Shown: positions 38,033-48,601 of the stretch, piece after piece
How the letters are laid out: each line of letters starts with the position of its first letter
Position numbering within the stretch: position 1 is the stretch's first letter
Assembly (NCBI RefSeq): GCF_021462225.1
Contig: NC_061813.1
Span: forward strand, 19,492,442-19,556,441
DNA: 64,000 nt
Origin: Girardinichthys multiradiatus
Taxonomy: Eukaryota > Chordata > Actinopteri > Cyprinodontiformes > Goodeidae
Direction: 5' to 3'
Notes under the pieces: model-generated
What the model was told of the DNA's origin: nothing
The model's database searches: none
The model's input: the letters and a program-made list of their open reading frames with translations, nothing else
Made by a program: the position numbers and the translations under genes

Positions 38033-40559
38033 GAGATGCTTTTGACAGAAGACCTTTAAAAAATCTGTGCAGACATAAAGAGAGAACAGTAGGCATATGT
38101 GAGTGTTACTAGGGAAACAGGTCAGTTTATTTCTGAGTTAAAATTATATATAGCAGAACAGACTGCATAAGAAACAGGGATACAATATATGATCCATCGC
38201 AGAGATGCTTAGATCATTTACATTACATAAAGTGCTCCCTTTGGTTTCTGTTGATCGTTAATGCGTCATTGCCTGGGATAATGCTATCATATGTTGTACT
38301 GACTGAGGCATGTTTCTTATCCAACTGTGTATCTGTCTATCTGAGTGCAGCACTTACAGTTTGCAGTCGCACAGGTGTCAGTGTCAAAAAGAAGTAGTAT
38401 AACACTTTAGGCTACATTAAACTGGGAGCTTAGTCGTTTGCAAGAATAGCATCTCTTTCGTCTGCCTTTCATTTTTCTTGGAAACATTTTTTTCTGTTTA
38501 TCTTAGTGTTTCTCTCTTTCAATCTCAAAAACATCATAACGAGCTCTGGTTTGTAAATTATTATTTTGTTTTATTTCTTATTTATTTCACATCCAAGGAT
38601 GAAGGGTATTTATGGTGTATATTAGGAAGACAACATTAACGGTCATTAAATCTTTAGTATTTACCTTGTGTACCTTTGTGTAATAATTTTTATTTATTTT
38701 TTGTTTCTTTCCCATTTTGTACCTCTCTGTGTGCTTGCATATGTTTGAGTATTAGCACTTTCACAGTGCACCCTATGTTACTCATTCTGGTCAAGCTCCA
38801 GACTTTTGCACATCCTGGCCTCATGTCCCTGTGCTAAAAATCGGTATATGTGCACTAGACAGGCGACACATCTACTAATAATGCCATTAATTCTAAAAGA
38901 TTGTAGTTTGGAGGCCATACATTGCCTGGTTCTGCTCCTTGTGGGTTGTCAGGTGATTAATTAAGTGTATCTAGAGATCTAGACAGCAGTTGTGCACCAT
39001 CAGGTCCTGAGTCCATGAGTACCTGTTAAATGTTTAGACGTTCACCAAACACACTACGTGCAGCAGAGTTTTTTGATTAAGAAAATAGTGACAGATTTGA
39101 TAGTTATCAGATGCTAAAGCAAGTCAGGCTAAAAATCTCACTACTGATCCACTTTAAAATCTTTTAAGTTTGAGGTTTTTTTAGGGGAACATTCCCTCCG
39201 AGTATTTTGGTGTTAGCTTCATTACTATCATAAGGCCTTACCCAACAAATAATTAAAGCACTTCTTTACATTTTGTTGTAAGAATAGAAACTCTTTGTGA
39301 ACCTCTATGACACAGAGCTTTTAAAACTGAAATAAAAATTGTTTTAATGTTACCCCACTGCCCTCTGCTATTCGTCCAAATTACTTGTTGCTGTGCAGTT
39401 AATTACACAGGCTCACATGGTGTATTTGGGATTAAGTGATTAATTGAAATCGGTGGTCTTTCTGGGTGTAAATATGTCTAAAGTGTTGAATTAACTGAAA
39501 GAAAATGGGGTGTAAAGAGCCTTCTGTGTTTGCGTTAGCCATTTGTCTTTTTCTTTGTCAGTCAATTTTAAATTTAACCTACAATTAAGTGATTACATTA
39601 TGTAAGTATTAGTCAAAATGATGTAATTAATTACATTTGCATTTTACTGTCATGTACTTTACAGCAAGTAGATGTTTCAATTAGGACATATTATTAGAAC
39701 TGGTAACTCCTCACATTACAGGCTTTTTCAGAGCATATCTCTGAGAAGGCCCGTGCTTTCAGATAATTGTTTTCTACCTTTACTCCCCTCAGCCAAAATT
39801 AAACATCAGTCAATACAACCTGCTTACAAGGGAGCCCATTATCCATATACAATAGGAAACACTCAGTGAATTGCATTGTGAGCACTTATCTAATGGTTTT
39901 GTTTTTGCCATTGTTTGCATTACAATCCTGTCTGAGACAATTATCTTGTTAATAGTCTCAGACTCAAAATACAGAGCATATTTCATGTACATTGATTACC
40001 TACCTTGGAATAAAGGTTTCCTTTTTTGATTTTGATTTTGTCTAGGTTTTTCTGGTTTTCTGTCTGCTATCTATTTTTTTCCCTTATCTTCCCTATTTCA
40101 TCTCCCTTTAAAAGCAATCTCTCTGAAATGGATTGTGCTTAAAGAAGGGCCTTAGGCATGACATGTACGAAGAGGGTATCTCATATGAGACACAAATACA
40201 CTTTAGTGTACTGAAAGCTTCTTGTATATCAAAGAACATTTAATATTTCTCGGTTTTTTGTGTGTGTGAAGAATTTCCTGTCAAGCATAAATGAAACTGT
40301 ACAAATAAGCACTGTACCTGAGTGCATGTGTGTAATTAGTATGTTCCTTAACCTACAAGCTGGAGACAACTGTCAGCGAGCAACATTACAGTGAATTTCT
40401 CTAAGGTCTGGGAGATGACTGCATGAAGTAATATCTGCTTAAGTCATAACCTCCTCATCAGATGGATCTGAGTGGCATTCTTCTAAAAACTAACCATGCA
40501 TAGTTTTCAAGTTTTAAATCACAAAGTTGATAAATATAAATTGAAAGGATGGTTGCGGA

Positions 40560-40790
40560 TGTTATTTTTCACCAGCATTGATTTTTTGACGTTTTCAAGA
40601 TAAACCTACATACACCCGCAGTGGATTGTTCGTTAGCAAGTTCCAGATACAACGACATGTTTTCTGTTAGCCTTCTTTAAGGATTTTTGACCAGTCTTCT
40701 TATCAGAAATGGTAGAGTTTATTTAAATTGGTTGGGTTCCAAGCACTGGCTTTGTACTACACGTAGACATGCAGTCAGCATCATGTTTAG
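40560..40790 (-). mobile_element. Possible Tc1-like internal fragment
   Basis: AGGATTTTTGACCAGTCTTC and TTTAAATTGGTTGGGTTCCAAG resemble the antisense of the N-terminal half of fish Tc1 transposase genes. No ends are visible. The resemblance is limited and could be chance. Confidence 0.3.
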
Positions 40791-41108
40791 GTTTTAAGTT
40801 CTATAAAACACATTGAATATTGTTCAAATGAATCTAAAATTGTATTGATTTCCTTTGGGAAATTATCACTTTTATTTCTCTTGTAATTTATAATATAATC
40901 ATTTATAATATATATTGTAATGCAGATGTTAAAATAAACTGTATAAAAACCATATACATTTTCCTATTGTCTGACATAAAATAAGACTAAATTTGTTTTA
41001 TTTATCTTTTAAGAATAAAATGTTAGGCTACTGGTTTGGCCATGCTGTTTGGAGGCAAAATTAATCCTGGAATTTTTCTAATTTTTCTTATTCAATTATT
41101 TTTTATTT

Positions 41109-41111
<3 letters not shown>

Positions 41112-41170
<59 letters not shown>

Positions 41171-41225
41171 AGATAGATAAGAGATCAAGACCTCTTTTAT
41201 AAGGGTGACTATTCAATGATTTTTT

Positions 41226-41268
<43 letters not shown>
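41112..41268. repeat. Two (TA)n tracts in a duplicated unit
   Basis: A run of about 29 AT units (41112-41169) and one of about 19 TA units (about 41231-41268) are each preceded by TTCAAT-ATTTTTTTATTTTA-like sequence (41091 and 41212). The host unit was therefore duplicated with a period of about 121 bp. The second tract ends exactly where Tc1 copy B begins, TA being its target. Confidence 0.9.
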
Positions 41269-41271
<3 letters not shown>

Positions 41272-42877
41272 GTCCTTCTCAAAATATTAGCATATTGTGA
41301 TGAAGTTCATTATTTTCCATAATGTCATGATGAAAATTTAACATTCATATATTTTAGATTCATTGCACACTAACTGAAATATTTCAGGTCTTTTATTGTC
41401 TTAATACGGATGATTTTGGCATACAGCTCATGAAAACCCAAAATTCCTATCTCACAAAATTAGCATATTTCATCCGACCAATAAAAGAAAAGTGTTTTTA
41501 ATACAAAAAACGTCAACCTTCAATAATCATGTACAGTTATGCACTCAATACTTGGTCGGGAATCCTTTTGCAGAAATGACTGCTTCAATGTGGCGTGGCA
41601 TGGAGGCAATCAGCCTGTGGCACTGCTGAGGTCTTATGGAGGCCCAGGATGCTTCGATAGCGGCCTTTAGCTCATCCAGAGTGTTGGGTCTTGAGTCTCT
41701 CAACGTTCTCTTCACAATATCCCACAGATTCTCTATGGGGTTCAGGTCAGGAGAGTTGGCAGGCCAATTGAGCACAGTGATACCATGGTCAGTAAACCAT
41801 TTACCAGTGGTTTTGGCACTGTGAGCAGGTGCCAGGTCGTGCTGAAAAATGAAATCTTCATCTCCATAAAGCTTTTCAGCAGATGGAAGCATGAAGTGCT
41901 CCAACATCTCCTGATAGCTAGCTGCATTGACCCTGCCCTTGATAAAACACAGTGGACCAACACCAGCAGCTGACACGGCACCCCAGACCATCACTGACTG
42001 TGGGTACTTGACACTGGACTTCTGGTATTTTGGCATTTCCTTCTCCCCAGTCTTCCTCCAGACTCTGGCACCTTGATTTCCGAATGACATGCAAAATTTG
42101 CTTTCATCCGAAAAAAGTACTTTGGACCACTGAGCAACAGTCCAGTGCTGCTTCTCTGTAGCCCAGGTCAGGCGCTTCTGGTGCTGTTTCTGGTTCAAAA
42201 GTGGCTTGACCTGGGGAATGCGGCACCTGTAGCCCATTTCCTGCACACGCCTGTGCACGGTGGCTCTGGATGTTTCTACTCCAGACTCAGTCCACTGCTT
42301 CCGCAGGTCCCCCAAGGTCTGGAATCGGCCCTTCTCCACAATCTTCCTCAGGGTCCGGTCACCTCTTCTCGTTGTGCAGTGTTTTCTGCCACACTTTTTC
42401 CTTCTCACAGACTTCCCACTGAGGTGCCTTGATCCAGCACTCTGGGAACAGCCTATTCGTTCAGAAATCTCTTTCTGTGTCTTACCCTCTTGCTTGAGGG
42501 TGTCAATAGTGGCCTTCTGGACAGCAGTCAGGTCGGCAGTCTTACCCATGATTGGGGTTTTGAGTGATGAACCAGGCTGGGAGTTTTAAAGGCCTCAGGA
42601 ATCTTTTGCAGGTGTTTAGAGTTAACTCGTTGATTCAGATGATTAGGTTCATAGCTCGTTTAGAGACCTTTTTAATGATATGCTAATTTTGTGAGATAAG
42701 AATTTTGGGTTTTCATGAGCTGTATGCCAAAATCATCCGTATTAAGACAATAAAAGACCTGAAATATTTCAGTTAGTGTGCAATGAATCTAAAATATATG
42801 AATGTTAAAGTTTCATCAATACATTATGGAAAACAATTAACTTTATCACAATATGCTAATATTTTGAGAAGGACCTG
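41269..42877 (-). mobile_element. DD34E Tc1 element, copy B, apparently complete
   Basis: The 1609-bp element has CAGGTCCTTCTC ends, TA on both sides (41267-41268 and 42878-42879), inverted repeats of about 200 bp and an uninterrupted transposase gene. The outer 12 bp of the two ends are perfect complements; further in there are a few mismatches, mostly in the right repeat (about 42806-42843). It sits at the end of a TA microsatellite and antisense to the host gene. Confidence 0.96.
41545..42549 (-). CDS. Tc1 transposase, DD34E, intact 334 aa
   Basis: This enzyme would cut and paste the element that carries it. ATG (42547-42549) opens a 334-codon frame closed at 41545. Residues 1-55 and about 60-115 form a two-part helix-turn-helix DNA-binding region with a GRKHCTTRRGD linker at 54-64. 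The catalytic triad is D148 (LFSDES), D238 (FQHDLAPAH) and E273 (NPIENLW), with 34 residues between the last two as in classical Tc1. SPDLNPIE (266-273) and the C-terminal GFPTKY are present. Length and all motifs are complete, unlike copies A and C. The start lies about 130 bp inside the right inverted repeat, with a TTTTAAAG stretch just upstream. Whether it is expressed cannot be judged here. Confidence 0.95.
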   Translation of the reverse strand: MGKTADLTAVQKATIDTLKQEGKTQKEISERIGCSQSAGSRHLSGKSVRRKKCGRKHCTTRRGDRTLRKIVEKGRFQTLGDLRKQWTESGVETSRATVHRRVQEMGYRCRIPQVKPLLNQKQHQKRLTWATEKQHWTVAQWSKVLFSDESKFCMSFGNQGARVWRKTGEKEMPKYQKSSVKYPQSVMVWGAVSAAGVGPLCFIKGRVNAASYQEMLEHFMLPSAEKLYGDEDFIFQHDLAPAHSAKTTGKWFTDHGITVLNWPANSPDLNPIENLWDIVKRTLRDSRPNTLDELKAAIEASWASIRPQQCHRLIASMPRHIEAVISAKGFPTKY

Positions 42878-43449
42878 TATAGTGGACTTGACAGATAAGC
42901 AATAACAAAAACAATCATAAAAACTATAAAGTAAATTTTACAAATAAAATTGACAAATAACTGCAAGAGTTATTGTTACAGTAACAATATGAAATGTAAA
43001 ACAGTAACAATTTAAGATTTAAAACGCAGGCAATGTTTGAAGGATTTCCGTTGTCGGTTTCTTAATTTAGAGCGAAAAGCTTTCAGTAAAACAGGTTCTG
43101 ACTGTTTCAGTTCCAATCGGAGAGCAATCCAAGAGTGTTCAAAGATACTGAAAGCTTTCTTTCCTGTTTCGAACACAAAAAGCAAAGAAATACAAAATGC
43201 TATTTTGTCGTAAGGCATGAAGGCTTTCAGTTCTCCAAAAAATGCATAAATTAGTAGGGAACAGGTCAAAGAGCCTTGTAAATCAGAGTCATCCAGTATA
43301 TATATAACTGTACATTCAAGGAGGGCATGTCAGCTTTAGCATACAGTTCACTGTAGTGGGTGAGGTGGCTACAACCAGTGCACATTGGGATAGATAGTTT
43401 AATATAATAAGTAATATAACTGTCCATTATTGTAAGGGACTGTCTCTGT

Positions 43450-43735
43450 CAAAATTCAAGTTTCAGTGCCAACAATTCAAACTGAGGAGAGGAAAGTCAC
43501 ATAAAACTTGTTTTTTATATAAATGGCTACACCTTCACCTTCCTTGGACGATCACAGTTGAAAACATTGTAAATGTTGACAGCAACATTCTGATCTGAGA
43601 CTGATTTACTCAACCGAGTGTCAGACAACGCAAGGATATCGGGTTCAGTTTTCTGTATGCAAATTTTAACTGTATCAATTTTAGCAGGCAGGCTCCAGAC
43701 ATTTAGGTGTGAGATGCCAAGGCCTATTCTTACTC
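43450..43735 (-). pseudogene. LINE endonuclease fragment
   Basis: Read from 43735 leftwards: ISHLNVWSLPAKIDTVKICI, then EPDILALSDTRLSKSVSD, then NVFNCDRPRK. After a one-base frameshift GEGVAIYIKNKF follows at about 43510. This is the N-terminal part of an APE-type endonuclease of a LINE (LNVRSL...DTVK, ...P DIL.L.ET.L pattern). The Glu expected in the ET motif is Asp here (SDT), and later stops are present. The flanks (42900-43440 and 43740-44600) may belong to the same or other old insertions. Confidence 0.75.
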
Positions 43736-44269
43736 TGAATTGATCAGGGTTACCAGTTTATTTCAGAAAGGGCCCTGAGTTAGGTCGAACATTGCCAGAT
43801 CATAAAAGAACAAGAAGTATAACATGTTTTTGTTTTACATGAAACTCTGACTTTGTGTCATGAATATTGGAAATTATCAGGTCAATGATTGAAATTTATG
43901 TGTATGAAACTGCCTTGCAAGACAGATACATACATCAAAGGAGGAAGAGTTACATGAATTAATCCTAGTAGACAGCAGGACAGGAGTGGGTGTAGGGTCA
44001 TTTTATCAACAGCTGGCAACCATGTGCAGGTCTCTGAGCTAGAAGGACCCAAAGGTAAAGAGGAACATGTCTGTGTACCCCACTACCACAGTTCAACATT
44101 ACCGACTCACATGGAGCAAATTAAAGAAAGGGAGTAAAAAAAAGCTTTTTTGTTACTGTCTGTGGATATTTTGACAAGAAATTTGAAGCAAAAACATTAC
44201 ATTTTGAGCGCAGCTAATGGCTTTGTTTCAGTCCACCATCTAGCAGCCTGTGGCTGACAGTGTCCAGCT

Positions 44270-44400
44270 GCTAATGGCTTGTGGGCTCTGGCAGCTAGCA
44301 GGTTCCAGTGGACAGCGGGCTCCAGTGGCTAGCAGGCTGGTGGGCTCTTCTGGCTGGCTGGCTCTTGCAGCTAGCAGGCTAGCAGGCACCTGGGTTTCAG
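44270..44400. repeat. Degenerate GCTAGCAGG-type short repeats
   Basis: Variants of GGCTAGCAGGCT, GCAGCTAGCAGG and GTGGGCTCT recur about six times across the interval, which is GC-richer than the surroundings. It could be the 5' spacer of the LINE whose endonuclease fragment lies at 43450-43735, but no direct link is visible. Confidence 0.55.
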
Positions 44401-47307
44401 CAGATCTATGATCAGCAGTGGGGCTTTCATCTGCCTTCTGCCAGGAACCTAACTCCACCATGGCTTGACTGGCAGCAGCCCGACAGGGCCTCATAATCTG
44501 CTGATATCTGATAATCTGACAGCAGCGCACAACGTCAGGTGGATCCAGCCTAACATACATGGCCAGAAGGTAGATCAAAGTTTAGAATCCCACAGGAAGA
44601 GGACAGATTCCCAACGAGGTGATGCATGAGAAGTGTCACACGGGGATCCGAAAATGGGATATGGGAAGCTGGCGGTGGAGTGTAGGCTGCCTGTGGTAAC
44701 ACCTCAGTTTCAGCCTCTTGTGAAAAAAGATTTTAAAAGGGGACAATAAAAATGTATTGATAGATCAGTCCTTTAAAACCCTTTTAATACAACCAAGACA
44801 AAAAGTAAAACAAATGCTGAAGTTGGCTTGCAGCCATCTTGGATTTGATAGTCCAAGACGGCTGCACAACGTAGAGCATGACAAGAACCAGTGTTCAGCT
44901 TATCAAATAAACCACAAAATACTGACGGCTTGTCAGTCATTTCAAAGAGAAGCGACTGACAGACAAAAGGGGAAAATAAAAACTAGAAACAACTCACTTG
45001 AGGCACAGTTATAATATTGTCTTCTCATTTGTAATGAGCTGAAAGGCTAATCTCAATTTTGAAGCATTCACCAATAATCCACTGCACTTCAATTTTCCTT
45101 CCCAAGGTTGCTGGGGATAACGGCTGTCAGGGAGAGGTAGTGAATTACCACAAACGGATCATCACATATTACATTTCAGTGACTGATGACATAAGCAATG
45201 GACTTTTCTCACTTTAGAAGCCACACACCATGGCTCTTCCATATGCATGCTAATGACATGCTGCTAAACCCTGTCTTACACTCATCTATATTATAAACCA
45301 AGAAATATTTCCACGATCATTATCTGCCAAGCATGCGCGTTTGCATCTGGAAGTGCACAGTTTACTGGTTTCTGTGATGACATGAGCGACAATCACTAGA
45401 GGCAGTTTCAACTCTGCTTTCGGATTACAGCGGGATATTGGGGCACAGAGAGATTAGACCAACTGGAAAAACAACGGGAGAAAAAAACAGGGGCTATATC
45501 ATTCAGTGCTGCTAATGAAGCAACACAGGGAGGAAGGTTGATTATCCAACTCGACCTTGAGGGGATTTGAAATGAACCCAGAGAAAGTTACATTGAAAAG
45601 TTTGCAAGTTTTCACATAGCAGGGAATGTATTTGTCACTGTCTGTTTGTAGCTGTTTACATTAATGCCAGGCTTATTGTAAAGTTGTTGTTTGTCGGTGA
45701 ATGTGTGGTCATGACAAACAAGTGTGTAAAAGACAAAGGTCTGTGCAGTAATTTGTGTCCCGTCTTTCAAATGGGAAGACTAAACAAACTGATGAATATT
45801 CACGATATTTGTCTTATCAAACGTTGACATACCATGTGACATTCTCTTGTAATTACCCAGCTCCAGTTGCATATGTGTGTGTGTGTCGGCCTAATGCCTT
45901 TACTTCCATCCTTTGTTTCTTAAGTGCTCATGCATGACGTCCTGCTTGTAATCAGAAATAATCTGTTATAGTCAATTTGAGATTTTTACCAGTATCTGAG
46001 GAAAAGATGTGGTTCCCTGATTTATTCTGTTCACAAAAGAGAAGAAAATATTAAACACTGTTGTTCTGAACCCTATATTACAATTATGCATGGTTGTGTT
46101 TGAAAAAGCCAGTTATGCTTATTAATTATCTGAAAGAATCCATTGAAAAATGTCAGAACTTAAAAAACCAGAAAATAAAAGAGACAGTTTTTGTTCCTTT
46201 TGGTAGCACTGCTTTATCTATGTCACTAATATTACTATAAAGAAGTAGTATCTCAGCCCAGCTCTTTAAGCAGTTAGTAGATCAAGGGAAATATTAAATC
46301 TGCTTGGATTTTTCTTTGGAATTCAATTCTCATATTAGAGTAGCTGAGCTTACAACCAGGCATCTATTGCATTACTATTCTCAAATAGCAGATAGTTGTA
46401 TCCTGCTCTATTATGTTTAAATATATCACACATTTAATCTTTAGAGTCACTAACTATATATATATATAAACGTACACTGGTAACACTTTGCACCATATAC
46501 TAGAATGCATTTAAACAAATTAGTTCATATGCCAAAATGATACTCGCAAGAGGAAATTTTAGAAATCACATTAAAGGATAAGATGTTGACTGACCATCAA
46601 AGCTTAAACGCAAGTATTTTCAACAGGGGCAGGACTTTAAATTGATCCTCTGAGCCCATTGCTGTGCTGATGCACACTGGCACACTAAATCCACTTCAGA
46701 AAAGGATCCAAGACAAAATTACAAGAAGCTATTTTAGTCATCTCTTTTACGGCAAAACCGTTCTTACAAGTTTGACTCTATTTCTACTCTGCTTTTACGA
46801 CTTATGATTGGCAAATACTGGAACTTTCTTGTTGTGTGTTTTTCTTTACTGTGACTCGTTTGAATAGCAATGATATAAAGCATAAAACATAAAAATACTG
46901 TAATGAGCCTATTCAAAACAATGTATAGTTAAAAGCCAGTAGAATCTAATATTGGTTTAGACTTTATGTAACAAATTAAAACAATCCTAAAATATTCAAA
47001 ACAGAAACTGAGATACAGTGCTAGCCTGTACAGGTCCTTCTCAAAATATTAGCATATTGTGATAAAGTTCATTATTTTCCATAATGTCATGATGAAAATT
47101 TAACATTCATATATTTTAGATTCATTGCACACTAACTGAAATATTTCAGGTCTTTTATTGTCTTAATACGGATGATTTTGGCATACAGCTCATGAAAACC
47201 CAAAATTCCTATCTCACAAAATTAGCATATTTCATCCAACCAATAAAAGAAAAATGTTTTTAATACAAAAAACGTCAACCTTCAAATAATCATGTACAGT
47301 TATGCAC

Positions 47308-48312
47308 TCAATACTTGGTCGGGAATCCTTTGGCAGAAATGATAGCTTCAATGCGGCGTGGCATGGAGGCAATCAGCCGGTGGCACTGCTGAGGTCTTAT
47401 TGAGGCCCAGGATGCTTCGATAGCGGCCTTTAGCTCATCCAGAGTGTTGGGTCTTGAGTCTCTCAACGTTCTCTTCACAATATCCCACAGATTCTCTATG
47501 GGGTTCAGGTCAGGAGAGTTGGCAGGCCAATTGAGCACAGTGATACCATGGTCAGTAAACCATTTACCAGTGGTTTTGGCACTGTGAGCAGGTGCCAGGT
47601 CGTGCTGAAAAATGAAATCTTCATCTCCATAAAGCTTTTCAGCAGATGGAAGCATGAAGTGCTCCAAAACCTCCTGATAGCTAGCTGCATTGACCCTGCC
47701 CTTGATAAAACACAGTGGACCAACACCAGCAGCTGACACGGTACCCCAGACCATCACTGACTGTGGGTACTTGACACTGGACTTCTGGCATTTTGGCATT
47801 TCCTTCTCCCCAGTCTTCCTCCAGACTCTGGCACCTTGATTTCCGAATGACATGCAGAATTTCCCTTCATCCGAAAAAAGTACTTTGGACCACTGAGCAA
47901 CAGTCCAGTGCTGCTTCTCTGTAGCCCAGGTCAGGCGCTTCTGGTGCTGTTTCTGGTTCAAAAGTGGCTTGACCTGGGGAATGCGGCACCTGTAGCCCAT
48001 TTCCTGCACACGCCTGTGCACGGTGGCTCTGGATGTTTCTACTCCAGACTCAGTCCACTGCTTCCGCAGGTCCCCCAAGGTCTGGAATCGGCCCTTCTCC
48101 ACAATCTTCCTCAGGGTCCGGTCACCTCTTCTCGTTGTGCAGTGTTTTCTGCCACACTTTTTCCTTCCCACAGACTTCCCACTGAGGTGCCTTGATACAG
48201 CACTCTGGGAACAGCCTATTCGTTCAGAAATTTATTTCTGTGTCTTACCCTCTTGCTTGAGGGTGTCAATAGTGGCCTTCTGGACAGCAGTCAGGTCGGC
48301 AGTCTTACCCAT
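47308..48312 (-). pseudogene. DD34E Tc1 transposase with one nonsense codon (copy C)
   Basis: The original start is at 48310-48312 and the frame is 335 codons long without frameshift. GAA is changed to TAA at codon 27, inside the first helix-turn-helix. Downstream, the open part from 48171 has LFSDEG (Ser-to-Gly beside the first Asp), VMVWGTVS (Ala-to-Thr), FQHDLAPAH and DLNPIENLW, so the triad residues themselves remain. The last 195 bp of this gene are the part duplicated in inverted form at 48408-48601. Confidence 0.93.
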
Positions 48313-48410
48313 GATTGGGGTTTTGAGTGATGAACCAGGCTGGGAGTTTTAAAGGCCTCAGGAATCTTTTGCAGGTGTTTAGAGTTAACTCGTTGATAAC
48401 TATGATCCCA

Positions 48411-48601
48411 TAGAGAATCTGTGGGATATTGTGAAGAGAACGTTGAGAGACTCAAGACCCAACACTCTGGATGAGCTAAAGGCCGCTATCGAAGCATCCT
48501 GGGCCTCCATAAGACCTCAGCAGTGCCACAGGCTGATTGCCTCCATGCCACGCTGCATTGAAGCAGTCATTTCTGCCAAAGGATTCCCGACCAAGTATTG
48601 A
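48411..48601 (+). pseudogene. Inverted duplicate of the transposase 3' end
   Basis: On the plus strand this segment encodes IENLWDIVKRTLRDSRPNT, then DELKAAIEASWASIRPQQ, and ends SAKGFPTKY and TGA (48599-48601). It is the C-terminal 63 residues of the same transposase whose gene runs on the opposite strand at 47308-48312. It has no start and is a by-product of the rebuilt right end of copy C. Shared variants with the left arm (TTTGGCAG and TCATCCAACC against TTTTGCAG and TCATCCGACC in A and B) show it came from this lineage. Confidence 0.93.
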
